Below, one piece after another: positions 50,653-59,105 of a DNA stretch of 64,000 nt; position 1 is the stretch's first letter; each line of letters opens with the position of its first letter. Location of the stretch: positions 32,121 through 96,120 of the forward strand of contig JNWL01000027.1 of NCBI GenBank assembly GCA_000716465.1. Reading direction: 5' to 3'. The notes beneath the pieces were generated by a model, which searched no databases, was not told the origin of the DNA, and worked only from the letters and a program-made list of their open reading frames with translations. Origin of the DNA: Streptomyces bikiniensis (GTDB taxonomy: Bacteria; Actinomycetota; Actinomycetes; Streptomycetales; Streptomycetaceae). Position numbers and translations under genes: made by a program.

Positions 50653-51096
50653 TCAGTACTCGGCGGCCTCCGCGTACACCTGGGAGAGCTGCGGCGCGCC
50701 CGTCATCGCCCAGTCGAGACCGGCCTCGACGACCTGGATCTCCCGGCCGGAGGCGAGCTGCACCACCGGGCCGCCGCCGGGCCGCATCTGCCAGCGGGCG
50801 GCCGGGACGTTGCGGACGATCACCGTGCCCAGGTAGAGCCCGGCGTCGTTCCCGAACCAGGGCAGCTCCTCCGGGTCGTCCCGCCAGCGGGGCGGCAGCT
50901 GGTCGAGCTCCTGGAGGGAGCGCGGGGTGTCGTCCAGCGCCACTCCCGCCTCCTCGACCCGGGTGCGCAGCAGCTCGCACTCGGCGAAGAGCTCGGCCAT
51001 CCCGTCCGGCGCACGGTCGAAGGCGGCGTCCGGCGGGGAGTCCGGGGAGCCGGGATGGTGCCGCTTGCGCCAGCTGTCCAGAAACGGGATGTTCAT
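50653..51096 (-). CDS. Conserved hypothetical protein, possibly DUF6278-like
   Basis: A 147-residue soluble protein (MNIPFLDSWRKRH at the start, then GMAELFAECELLRTRVEEAG). It contains a DDPEELPWFGNDAGLYLGTVIVRN segment and a QVVEAGLDWAM segment. It resembles a small Streptomyces protein family of unknown role that I recall as DUF6278, but I cannot confirm this. It lies 86 bases downstream of exonuclease III on the same strand. Confidence 0.75.
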   Translation of the reverse strand: MNIPFLDSWRKRHHPGSPDSPPDAAFDRAPDGMAELFAECELLRTRVEEAGVALDDTPRSLQELDQLPPRWRDDPEELPWFGNDAGLYLGTVIVRNVPAARWQMRPGGGPVVQLASGREIQVVEAGLDWAMTGAPQLSQVYAEAAEY

Positions 51097-51181
51097 CCGA
51101 ACAGCCTCGCACCGACACCTCCCGGTCCACCACTCGGCGCGCGGAGACCGTTACCGGCGGTCCGCGCGCCGGACGGACCGG

Positions 51182-51961
51182 TTACACGTCCAGGTCGACG
51201 ACGACGGGGGCGTGGTCCGAGGCGCCCTTGCCCTTGCGCTCCTCGCGGTCCACATAACTGTCCGTGACCGCCTCGGCGAAGGGCTTGTTGCCGTAGACCA
51301 GGTCGATGCGCATGCCCTTGTTCTTCGGGAAGCCGAGCTGGCGGTAGTCCCAGTACGTGAAGGGGTGGTCGTACTTGAGGGGGCGCGGGACCACGTCGCG
51401 CAGACCGGCCTCGCGCAGGCCCGCGAGCGCGGCCCGCTCCGGCTCCGTCACGTGCGTGGCGCCCTCGAAGACGGCGATGTCCCAGACGTCCTGGTCGGTC
51501 GGCGCGATGTTGTAGTCGCCGAGGACCGCGAAGGGGCGGTCCCCCGCCGCGTCCTGCGCGACGGCCGCCCTGAGCGCCTCCAGCCAGCGCAGCTTGTAGG
51601 CGTAGTGCTCGTGGGCGACCTCGCGGCCGTTCGGCACGTACACCGACCAGACGCGGACCGGGCCGCAGGTCGCGGAGACCGCCCGGGGCTCCTGCGCCCC
51701 GTCGTACTCCGGGCCGCCGGGCAGGCCGGTGACCACGTCGTCGAGGCCGACCCGGGAGAGCAGCGCGACGCCGTTCCACCGCCCCGTGGCGTTGACCGCC
51801 GACTCGTAGCCCAGCTCCCACAGCTCGTCGGCGGGGAACTGCTCGGCGGTGCACTTGGTCTCCTGGATGCACAGCACGTCGGTGCCGCTGCTCTCCAGCC
51901 AGGCCAGGAGACGGGGCAGCCGGGCGGTGATCGAGTTGACGTTCCAGGTGGCGATGCGCAT
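51182..51961 (-). CDS. xth: Exodeoxyribonuclease III
   Basis: The 259-residue Mg-dependent AP endonuclease/exonuclease of base excision repair. Motifs are MRIATWNVNSITARLP, CIQETKC, the DYNIAPTDQDVWD segment and the final SDHAPVVVDLDV. The ATG at 51961 begins the first strand of the fold; a GTG ten codons earlier is less likely. Confidence 0.93.
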   Translation of the reverse strand: MRIATWNVNSITARLPRLLAWLESSGTDVLCIQETKCTAEQFPADELWELGYESAVNATGRWNGVALLSRVGLDDVVTGLPGGPEYDGAQEPRAVSATCGPVRVWSVYVPNGREVAHEHYAYKLRWLEALRAAVAQDAAGDRPFAVLGDYNIAPTDQDVWDIAVFEGATHVTEPERAALAGLREAGLRDVVPRPLKYDHPFTYWDYRQLGFPKNKGMRIDLVYGNKPFAEAVTDSYVDREERKGKGASDHAPVVVDLDV

Positions 51962-52007
51962 GGACGCCAGCCTACTGGCGGGCACCGACAACGGCGGGTC
52001 CCGGCGC

Positions 52008-52640
52008 TCAGACCCCGGTGGAGTCGCCGGGGGCGAGCCGGGCGTGGTCGGTGCCGCCCAGCTCCCCGATCTGGCGGTCGTAAATGGGTCGGGCGAGGTC
52101 GGTGAGCAGGGCGTCGTGGATGTCGTACGCCCGGCGCGGCTTCAGCTCGCGCACGTAGTCGATGACCTCGGAGATCTTGTTCCAGGGGGCCATGACGGGC
52201 AGCAGCAGGGTGTCGACGGGGTGGTCGGGCACGGTGAGCGCGTCGCCGGGGTGGAAGACGGAGCCGTCGACCAGGTAGCCCACGTTGGTGACGCGCGGGA
52301 TGTCCGGGTGGATCACCGCGTGCAGCTCGCCGTGGACCTGGACGTCGAACCCGGCGGCCGTGAAGGCGTCGCCGTGGCCGACGGTGTGCACCCGGCCGGG
52401 GAAGGCCGCCGAGATCCGTTCGGCGACGCTGCGCAGCGTCCAGATCTCGGCGGCCGGATTCGCCTCCAGGGCGGCCCGCAGCCGCCCCTCGTCGAAGTGG
52501 TCGGGGTGCTCGTGGGTGACGAGCAGCGCGTCGGCCCCGAGGGCCGCGTCCTCCTCGGTGAACCCGCCGGGGTCGAGGACGAGCGTCCTTCCGTCCTTTT
52601 CGAGGCGGACGCAGGCGTGGGACTTCTTCGTCAGCTTCAC
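52008..52640 (-). CDS. Metallo-beta-lactamase-fold hydrolase
   Basis: A 210-residue protein with the THEHPDHFD metal motif (HxHxDH), a following H in HGELHAVIHPDI and GDAL. It belongs to the UlaG-like/L-ascorbate-6-phosphate lactonase type group, with uncertain substrates. Its start lies nine bases after the pcaDC stop, so the two are probably co-transcribed. Confidence 0.85.
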   Translation of the reverse strand: MKLTKKSHACVRLEKDGRTLVLDPGGFTEEDAALGADALLVTHEHPDHFDEGRLRAALEANPAAEIWTLRSVAERISAAFPGRVHTVGHGDAFTAAGFDVQVHGELHAVIHPDIPRVTNVGYLVDGSVFHPGDALTVPDHPVDTLLLPVMAPWNKISEVIDYVRELKPRRAYDIHDALLTDLARPIYDRQIGELGGTDHARLAPGDSTGV

Positions 52641-52649
52641 ACCGCCAGG

Positions 52650-53909
52650 CTACGCCGGGGGCGTGGTCTCCTCCGCGATGACGCGGGTGACGACGCGCAG
52701 GGCGGCCTCGGCGGCCGGGAGGCCGCAGTACGCGCCCGCGTGGAGCACGATCTCGCGGATCTCGTCGGGCGAGAGGCCGTTGCGGAGGGCGGCCCGGGTG
52801 TGGTCGGCGAGGGCCTCCCGGTGGCCCCCGGCGAGGAGGGCCGTGAGGGTGACGGCGCTGCGGGTGCGCCGGTCGAGGCCCTCGCGGCTCCAGACCTCGC
52901 CCCACTCGTAGCGGTTGACGAGCCCCTGGAGGGTCCCGTCGGGGTCCTCGGCGAGGGCCCGGTCCACGTGCGCGTCGCCGAGCACCTCGCGGCGCAGCCC
53001 GAGCCCCTTCTCGTACGGGTCGGGGCGCGCGTCCCCGGCGGGCTCGGCGGCCGGGGCGGGGGCCGCGGGCTCGGCGGCGGGCGCGGGGCCGGCGGGGAGC
53101 GGCGGCACGGTCAGGGCGCCGCTGGTGTCCTGGACCGTCCCGGCGAAGTGGTCGAGGAGCAGGTCGGTGACGGCGGCGGGCTGCTCGACGGGGGCCAGGT
53201 GGGAGGCCCCGGGGACGACGGCGAGCCGGGCGTCGGCGATGCCGGCGACCAGGGTGCGGGCCTCGGCGGGCCCGGTGACCTGGTCCTCGGAGCCGACGAG
53301 CACGAGCGTGGGGACGCCGACGCGGTCGAGGGCCTCGCGGACGTCGAAGACGGCGAGGGCCTCGCAGGCGGCGATGTAGCAGGCGGGGTCGGTCGTACGG
53401 ACCATCTGCACGGCCCAGTCGACGATGGCGGGCTGCGCGCCGGCGAAGAGCGGGGTGAACCACTGCTCGGGGGCGGTGCGGGCCATCGGCTCCAGGCCGT
53501 TGGCCCGCACGATGACGCCCCGCTGCCGGAACTCGTCGGCGGTGCCGAACCGGGGCGAGGCGGCGACCAGGGCGAGCGAGGCGACCCGGTGGGGCGCCCG
53601 CAGTACGAGGTCGAGGCCGACGGCCCCGCCGAGGGAGCAGCCCGCGTAGCCGAAGCGCTGGACCCCGAGCGCGTCGAGGGTGGCGAGCAGCCGGTCCCCC
53701 AGCTCGGCCACGGAGCCGAAGGGCTGCGCGGGCGCGCCGCCGTGCCCGGGGAGGTCGAAGCGTACGATCCGCCAGTCCCGCGCGAGTTCGGGGATCTGCC
53801 GGTCCCACATGTGGAACGTGGTCCCCAGGGAGGGTCCCAGGACCAGGACCGGGGCGTCCTCCCGCCCGTCGACGCGGTACTGCAGGGTGTTCGGTGGTGT
53901 CTCGCTCAC
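52650..53909 (-). CDS. pcaDC: Fused 3-oxoadipate enol-lactonase/4-carboxymuconolactone decarboxylase
   Basis: The 419-residue fusion has an alpha/beta hydrolase domain (nucleophile elbow GYAGCSLGGAVG, Ser in CSLGG) and, after an Ala/Pro linker at about residues 245-285, a carboxymuconolactone decarboxylase domain (ALADHTRAALRNGLSPDEIREIVLHAGAYCGLPAAEAAL). It catalyses two successive steps of protocatechuate breakdown. This fusion (also called pcaL) is usual in streptomycetes, but here none of the other pca genes is within reach. Confidence 0.9.
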   Translation of the reverse strand: MSETPPNTLQYRVDGREDAPVLVLGPSLGTTFHMWDRQIPELARDWRIVRFDLPGHGGAPAQPFGSVAELGDRLLATLDALGVQRFGYAGCSLGGAVGLDLVLRAPHRVASLALVAASPRFGTADEFRQRGVIVRANGLEPMARTAPEQWFTPLFAGAQPAIVDWAVQMVRTTDPACYIAACEALAVFDVREALDRVGVPTLVLVGSEDQVTGPAEARTLVAGIADARLAVVPGASHLAPVEQPAAVTDLLLDHFAGTVQDTSGALTVPPLPAGPAPAAEPAAPAPAAEPAGDARPDPYEKGLGLRREVLGDAHVDRALAEDPDGTLQGLVNRYEWGEVWSREGLDRRTRSAVTLTALLAGGHREALADHTRAALRNGLSPDEIREIVLHAGAYCGLPAAEAALRVVTRVIAEETTPPA

Positions 53910-54070
53910 CCGCTAGACCCTCTCATCTCTCACGGTCTCTCACATCGCCGGGTCGAACCTAGCGGGTCCCGCCCCCCGGCCGGGTGCCGGGCGTGGAACC
54001 GGCCGCCCCACCGAGGTCTCACGGACCTTGTCCGTAGCGGGCGACCGTGCCGCGCCACTGCTCGAGGTAG

Positions 54071-54556
54071 CGGAACACCGGGGGATTCCGGCGGGACCCC
54101 AACAAGGCGTGCAGCAACGTTCTGGCCGGCCGCAGCAAGGGCATGGCGGTGGATACCTTCAGGCAGCGCTGGGGCAAGGTCTCCGGTCAGGACATGAAGC
54201 ACCTCGCCGACGCCATGGACGTGCTGGCCGGTGCGATGGACACCGGTGCGGGCTACGTCACCACCTGCAAGGCCGCCGTCATCGCCGGCCTCGGTGCTGC
54301 GGCCGCCGCCGTCGCAGGAGGCCTCATCGGCGCCGTCTTCTGGCGGCACGACCGGAGCCGTCGGCGTCCGCTCCGGGGCCCCTCCCGGCTCGCCGCGACG
54401 CCCGAGACCGTCTCCGGAGCCCGGCCCGCACCCCTCCGGCCCACCCCGCCGGGCCGCCGCGCGGGCGTCCCAGCGTCCCACCGGCCCGCCATCGCGCGCC
54501 GCGTCCCCGCAGGTCGGCGCGTGGGACGTCCCACGCTCGCGTCACTTCTCCGGTGA
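54071..54556 (+). pseudogene. Remnant of a WXG-like N-terminal domain of a large secreted or toxin protein
   Basis: A frame opens after a stop at 54068 with no start codon until 54143. It encodes NKACSNVLAG, VDTFRQRWGKVSGQDMKHLADAMDVLAGAMDTGAGYV and AVIAGLGAAAAAVAGGLIGAV. This looks like the WXG100-type leading helices and hydrophobic segment of polymorphic toxin or type VII-associated proteins. After about 54340 the sequence becomes low complexity and stops at 54556. Without the N-terminal start and the long C-terminal part it is a decayed fragment. Confidence 0.6.
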
Positions 54557-54640
54557 CGGTGGCGGCCCCTCGTCCCGGCCCCGCAGTCTTGCTGCCGAAC
54601 CGGCCGGCACGGTCGGATCCACGAGCGAGAGGGAAGCACC

Positions 54641-55084
54641 ATGCGCACCATGACCAAGATGTTCGTCGGCGTCGCCACCGTGATCGCCTTCGCCGGCGGA
54701 GGCCTGGCGACCGCGGGCACCGGTTTCGCCGCGACCGAACGGGCCGCCCAGCCGGTCGCGTCCGCCGAGTCCGTCACCGTGCTCGCGGTGGAGAACCTGG
54801 GCCTCAACTCGACGCAGGCCAAGAAGCTCCAGCGCGACCTGAAGGCCAACTGGGGCTACACCGGAGCCATCGACGGCCAGCTGGGCACCGAGAGCTGGAA
54901 GGCGATGCAGCGCTTCCTGCGGGCCCACTGGGGCTACAACGACAGGATCGACGGCGCCGTCGGGCCCAACACGGTGAAGGCGCTCCAGCGCTGGCTGAAG
55001 GCCAACTGGGGCTACACCGGGGACATCGACGGCGACGCCGGGGAGGGCACCAGGGCCGCCCTCAAGCGGTACTGCAACTCCTGA
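54641..55084 (+). CDS. Secreted peptidoglycan-binding-like protein
   Basis: A 147-residue protein with a signal peptide (hydrophobic about residues 7-22, cleavage near GFAAT). The mature part consists of three tandem copies of a unit with a NWGYTGxIDG or HWGYNDRIDG core, each followed by helical positions (KLQRDLKANWGYTG, MQRFLRAHWGYNDR, LQRWLKANWGYTG). These are PG_binding_1-like modules. GAGGG precedes the ATG at 54641. It may bind the cell wall or another surface polymer and has no catalytic domain. Confidence 0.85.
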   Translation: MRTMTKMFVGVATVIAFAGGGLATAGTGFAATERAAQPVASAESVTVLAVENLGLNSTQAKKLQRDLKANWGYTGAIDGQLGTESWKAMQRFLRAHWGYNDRIDGAVGPNTVKALQRWLKANWGYTGDIDGDAGEGTRAALKRYCNS

Positions 55085-55192
55085 GCCGGCGACTCCTGCC
55101 CCGCTCCCGGGCTCCCGGCCCGAGGGCCCGTCCGCACCCGACCGGCTCCTGACCGGTCGGTGACCGGACCCGCGAGCGGTCGCGGAGCACCC

Positions 55193-55231
55193 CGTGCGCA
55201 CCGGAGGGCCACGGCTCCTCCGGTGCGCACG
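55193..55231. terminator. Bidirectional terminator hairpin
   Basis: CGTGCGCACCGGAG (55193-55206) and CTCCGGTGCGCACG (55218-55231) are perfect 14-bp arms with an 11-base loop, between the convergent peptidoglycan-binding and XRE-Cys-rich genes. Confidence 0.75.
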
Positions 55232-55246
55232 CGCGTCCCGGCCCGC

Positions 55247-56152
55247 TCAGCCCTCGAAGCACTCGGAGCGGCCGTCCGGCCGCTCCAGGCAGAACGTGGC
55301 TCCCCGGCCGCCGTCGCCGGCGGACATCGGCGTCGACAGGTACCGGCCGTCCGCGCTGTGCCCCTCGGCCACGACCTGCTGGGTCTGCCCGGTCGGCAGT
55401 GTCAGTCTGACCCGTTCGCCCGTCTCCAGGCCGGTGGCCCGCACCCACACGGCGCGGCAGAGCTCGGCGTGCCGCAGTTCGAGGCGCCGGCCGTCGGTGG
55501 TGGTGCGGGTGGCGAGGGTGGTGATCATGCCGGCCCCGCCGCAGCCCATGTCCCTGGGGTTCCGGCCCTCGCACGTACCGCCCCGGCAGCCCGGGTTGCG
55601 CACCGGCGACTCCACCACGGCCCCCGGCCGCTCCTCGGACCCGGCGCCGCCCGGGAGGGGGACCCCCAGGGCGACCGCCACGACCGCCGCGGCCCCGGCG
55701 ACCGTGACGGCCACCGGCCACCGGCGGACGGCGACGCGAGGAGCACCCCCCGGGGCGGTGTGCGCGAGCGGGACGGGCGCGGCGGATCGTACGGTCGCCG
55801 GGTCGGGGCGTACGGTCGTCGGGTCGGGCCGTATGGTCGCCGGGGCGGGCCGTATGGTCGCCGGGGCGGATCGTACGATCGCCGGGGCGGGCCCGGGCTC
55901 GGCCCGTGACCGGTCGCTCCACTCGGCGTCCGCCAGTTCCCAGAGCGCCAGCATCCGCCCGGCCGGCTCGCCGGTCAGCGCGCACAGCGCCTCGACGGCC
56001 CGGCGGGGAGCGGGCTTCCGGCCGTTGAGGTACCGCTCCCACGACGACTTGCTGTAGGGGGTGCGGGCCGCGAGCGCGGCCAGGCTCAGTCCGGACCGCT
56101 TCCGGCCCTCCCGGAGCTCCTCCGCCAGCTGCTCGGCCGCGGAGCCGCTCAT
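55247..56152 (-). CDS. Membrane-anchored XRE regulator with Cys-containing DUF2690-like C terminus
   Basis: The 301-residue protein has an N-terminal helix-turn-helix (LSLAALAARTPYSKSSWERYLNG), a Pro/Arg/Thr linker of heptad repeats (RPAPATI-type, encoded by 21-bp DNA repeats), one membrane segment (about residues 144-167) and an outer domain with CRGGTCEG, MGCGGAG, LCRAVWVRATG and FCLERPDG. The latter fits DUF2690-like domains (NPRDMGC). This layout resembles a one-piece signal transducer. The ATG at 56152 overlaps the stop of the upstream XRE gene. Confidence 0.8.
   Translation of the reverse strand: MSGSAAEQLAEELREGRKRSGLSLAALAARTPYSKSSWERYLNGRKPAPRRAVEALCALTGEPAGRMLALWELADAEWSDRSRAEPGPAPAIVRSAPATIRPAPATIRPDPTTVRPDPATVRSAAPVPLAHTAPGGAPRVAVRRWPVAVTVAGAAAVVAVALGVPLPGGAGSEERPGAVVESPVRNPGCRGGTCEGRNPRDMGCGGAGMITTLATRTTTDGRRLELRHAELCRAVWVRATGLETGERVRLTLPTGQTQQVVAEGHSADGRYLSTPMSAGDGGRGATFCLERPDGRSECFEG
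55788..55892. repeat. 21-bp tandem repeat, five copies, inside the XRE-DUF2690-like gene
   Basis: Five 21-base units at 55788, 55809, 55830, 55851 and 55872 encode seven-residue repeats in the linker between DNA-binding and membrane parts. Being a multiple of three, copy changes would keep the frame and alter linker length. Confidence 0.85.
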
Positions 56153-56940
56153 CGGCGCAGCTCCCCCCAGGTGTCGGGGCCGACGATGCCGTCGGCGACC
56201 AGGCGGCGGCTGCGCTGGAAGTCCTTGACCGCCCCCTTGGTCCGCTCGTCGTACAGCCCGTCGAAGGCGCCGGGTCCGAAGCCCTTCGCGTGCAGGAGGC
56301 ACTGGGCCTCCACCACGTCGAAGCCCGTGCTGTTGATGTCGAGCAGCATCTCGCGGGTGTCGCTGTGCCCCGCCCGCAGCGCGCCGTCCTCGCGCCGCGT
56401 CTCGCAGGCGTACGTCTGACCGCGCAGGTACCCGCTCCCGGCCACGACGCCCTTCGCCGCCTCCGCGTCCCCGCCGTCCCAGACCCCGGCCGTCAGCAGC
56501 CCTGCGCCGAAGGCCACGACGGCGGCGAGGGCCACCGCGAGCAGCGCCCGGGGCAGGGGGACGGCCCGCGCCGGCGCGGACGCCCGCTCCGCCCCGGCCT
56601 GCCCGTCCCCTGCCGCCCCGGTCTTCTCCTCCGCCTCCGGTGGCGCGGGTTGCGGCTCCACGGGGGCGGGCGTCCTGGCGCGGGCCCGTTCGACGACTTC
56701 GTACAGCACGACGAGCCGCGTGGGCTCCGTGCCGCACTCCCGGGCCAGTTCCTCGACCGCCCGGCGCGGCACGGGCTTCTTCCCGTTCAGGTACCGCTCC
56801 CACGAGGAGCGGCTGTAGCTGGTCCGGGCGGCCAGGGCGGCGAGGCTGAGGCCGCTGTGGTCCTTCAGCCTGCGCAGCCAGGCGAGCAGCCGGCGTTCAC
56901 TGCTCTCCAGGTCCGCCGGCAGTTCCTTCCATCGCGACAT
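56149..56940 (-). CDS. Membrane-anchored XRE regulator with peptidoglycan-binding C terminus
   Basis: A 263-residue protein. It has an N-terminal helix-turn-helix (LSLAALAARTSYSRSSWERYLNGKKPVPRRAVEEL), a charged/Pro linker, one membrane span (about residues 130-152) and an outer PG_binding_1-like domain (LLDINSTGFDVVEAQCLLHAKGFGPGAFDGLYDERTKGAVKDFQRSRRLVADGIVGPDTW). The DNA-binding half is very close to that of the gene it overlaps downstream (ATGA). A wall-sensing regulator anchored in the membrane is a reasonable inference. Confidence 0.82.
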   Translation of the reverse strand: MSRWKELPADLESSERRLLAWLRRLKDHSGLSLAALAARTSYSRSSWERYLNGKKPVPRRAVEELARECGTEPTRLVVLYEVVERARARTPAPVEPQPAPPEAEEKTGAAGDGQAGAERASAPARAVPLPRALLAVALAAVVAFGAGLLTAGVWDGGDAEAAKGVVAGSGYLRGQTYACETRREDGALRAGHSDTREMLLDINSTGFDVVEAQCLLHAKGFGPGAFDGLYDERTKGAVKDFQRSRRLVADGIVGPDTWGELRR

Positions 56941-57276
56941 ACGGATCCCCCCGATGCGTCCTGTCGGTGCCTTCGATTCTGGGGCACCCGGGCAGCGCGG
57001 GAGAGCCTTCGAAAGTTTCGGCCAAGGCTTGGCGCATCAGTGTCGGTCCGGTCGGCCCGGCGTCTCCTCGTGCTGGGTGAGCCGGTCGCCCCGGGCCGGG
57101 TGCCGGACCTCCCGGACCGGGGCGGCCGTGCCCGGCGGCCGTGTCGACCGCCCCGGGTGCGGGAGCGCGGCAGGTGCCGGGCGTACGTCGGGTTCGGAGT
57201 GGGTCGGGGATTCCACGGTCACCGCGTCCCCGGTGGGGCCTCCGCCCGTGCGCCGCCGACTCCTCGGACCGGTCGG
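56941..57276. promoter_or_regulatory. 336-base gap upstream of the paired XRE genes
   Basis: No gene seen. A near-perfect palindrome CGAAAGTTTCG lies at 57010-57020, 70 bases upstream of the first XRE gene, and could be its operator. The part toward 57276 is low-complexity GC-rich sequence. Confidence 0.35.
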
Positions 57277-57951
57277 TCAGTCCACGAGGTGACGGATCGC
57301 GTCGACCACGTGCGGGCCGTGTCCGAACGCCGTGCCGAGGCGTTCCAGCCGGTCGTACGTCTCCGGCGCCAGCCGCGACCAGTACCCGTGCGCGGCGTGC
57401 AACAGGAAGCGGAACGCCAGTTCCGCGCAGACCTCCTCCGCGCAGCGGACCAGTGCGCCCCGCATCGCCGCCGGCGGCACGTGGCTCCAGGCCCGCGGTT
57501 GGTCGAGCGTCCCGGCCAGCTCCACCACGTCCGCCGCCAGCCTCCGGTGCTCGATCGCCGTCGGCGAGGTGCCGTCGGGCGCGCACGCCGGGAAGACCGA
57601 GCAGGAGAAGGCCGAGGCGCCGCGCGACCGCGCGACGGGGACGACGAAGGACAGCACCTCCTCCAGCCACTCGCGCTCCTCGCCCGGGATTCCCGGCGCG
57701 CCGAGCGACATGTCCGTGGCCTCCCACAGCAGCGCGATCTCCTCGCCTCCGAGGCCGGAGTCCCGCAGCCGGAGGAGGTCTTCGACGAGCAGCAGGAGGG
57801 GGGCCGGATCGCCCTCCGAGCCGTACCGCCGGGCGATGTGGTCCAGCGCGTCGTCGGCGTAGTCGCTCCAGTCGCGGTGGAAGGAGGAGCCCAGCGCGGT
57901 CGCGCCGAAGTCGAAGCCCACCCACTCGTGCTGCACTTCGGGGTCATGCAC
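57277..57951 (-). CDS. Hypothetical protein
   Basis: A 224-residue acidic soluble protein that I do not recognise. It starts MHDPEVQHEWVGFDFGATALGSSFHRDWSDYADDALDHI, which resembles small immunity-type or contact-system proteins, but this is only a resemblance. No membrane segment or enzyme motif. An AT-richer patch at about 57968-58005 lies upstream and may hold its promoter. Confidence 0.7.
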   Translation of the reverse strand: MHDPEVQHEWVGFDFGATALGSSFHRDWSDYADDALDHIARRYGSEGDPAPLLLLVEDLLRLRDSGLGGEEIALLWEATDMSLGAPGIPGEEREWLEEVLSFVVPVARSRGASAFSCSVFPACAPDGTSPTAIEHRRLAADVVELAGTLDQPRAWSHVPPAAMRGALVRCAEEVCAELAFRFLLHAAHGYWSRLAPETYDRLERLGTAFGHGPHVVDAIRHLVD

Positions 57952-58050
57952 GGAACTCCTCCTTTACCGACGAGTAGCTTAAAGCCTTCGCGACACTTCT
58001 TGATCATCCGGCCGCGGGCGCGGTGCGGTCGGGCGCGGTCGGACGCCGAA

Positions 58051-58329
58051 TCAGGCGCCGGGGGCGGTGGTGTCCGTCAGTTCCCGGTCGGCTTCCGCCC
58101 GTCGGGGGTGGTTCTGCTCGCCGAGGCCGCGGCGGGCGGCCTCCAGTGTCGTACGGGCCTCCGCCCCGGCGGGCGCGAGCGCCGTCATCAGGGCGGCCAC
58201 CGTGCGGCGCTGCGGGCCCCGGGTCCGCCCGAGCTCCATGCCGGCCGGCGCGCGCACGCTCACCCCGGCCCGGTGCGCGAGCTCCTCCCGGCCGAGCCCG
58301 GCACGCCTCCGCAGGACGCTCGGCAGCGA
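58051..58329 (-). pseudogene. Degenerate XRE-type helix-turn-helix fragment
   Basis: The minus strand reads LPSVLRRRAGLGREELAHRAGVSVR and MELGRTRGPQRRTVAALMTALAP, clearly an XRE domain of a common streptomycete type. The recognition helix reads RAPAGME where a longer helical sequence is expected. There is no ATG or GTG before 58263, which would cut off the first two helices. The frame is the same as that of the LOG-family gene and follows its stop codon directly. Probably a decayed regulator. Confidence 0.55.
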
Positions 58330-58425
58330 GGCGGACTTCCGCGTCCGGTCCCGCCGCCACCGGAGCGCCGAGGGAGGACGGCCCTGCGGCAGGGTGCACG
58401 GGGCTCGGGCCGGGCCCCGTACCTC

Positions 58426-58998
58426 CTATGCGCCGTGCGCGGGCCGGTGGGTGTCGCGCAACCGTTCCTCCAGCGCCTCCAGGAGGCCGGGCAGGTCGGG
58501 GGCGACGGCAAGGTCGTCCAGGGTGGGGGCGGCGAGGAGCCCCGTGGCCGAGATGGAGCGCAGGGCGGCGAGCAGCGGGGTCCAGAAGCCCCCGGCGTCG
58601 AGGAGGCCGACGGGCTTGGCGTGGAAGCCGAGCTGGCGCCACGACCACACCTCGAAGATCTCCTCCAGGGTCCCGAGGCCGCCGGGCAGGGCGGCGAAGG
58701 CGTCCGCGCGGTCGGCCATGATCGCCTTGCGCTCGTGCATGGTGTCGCAGACGACCAGCTCCGTCACCCCCTCGTGCGCCCACTCCCGTTCGATCATGCT
58801 GCGCGGGATGACGCCGACGACCTCGCCGCCCGCCTTCAGGGCCGCGTCCGCCAGGACGCCCATCAGGCCCGTACGGCCGCCGCCGTAGACGAGGCCGATC
58901 CCGCGCCGGGCCAGGTCGGTGCCGACGGCGGCGGCGAGTTCGGCGTACGCCGGGTCGTGCCCGTGGGAGGAGGCGAGGAAGACGGCGAGGCGGCGCAT
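58426..58998 (-). CDS. LOG-family (TIGR00730) phosphoribohydrolase-like protein
   Basis: A 190-residue Rossmann-type protein with [17 protein letters not shown] and the LOG motif [20 protein letters not shown]. Members hydrolyse nucleoside monophosphates, as in cytokinin activation; the physiological role in this organism is unknown. The ATG at 58998 begins the first strand. Confidence 0.9.
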   Translation of the reverse strand: MRRLAVFLASSHGHDPAYAELAAAVGTDLARRGIGLVYGGGRTGLMGVLADAALKAGGEVVGVIPRSMIEREWAHEGVTELVVCDTMHERKAIMADRADAFAALPGGLGTLEEIFEVWSWRQLGFHAKPVGLLDAGGFWTPLLAALRSISATGLLAAPTLDDLAVAPDLPGLLEALEERLRDTHRPAHGA

Positions 58999-59105
58999 GG
59001 GGACCTTCCGGGGCGGCTGCGGTGGGCGGACGACGGTCCGGTCTACCACGGGGATCTCCGCTCCGACCAGGGGCTTCCGGGGTGTGGCGGGGGCGCTCCC
59101 CCGGC

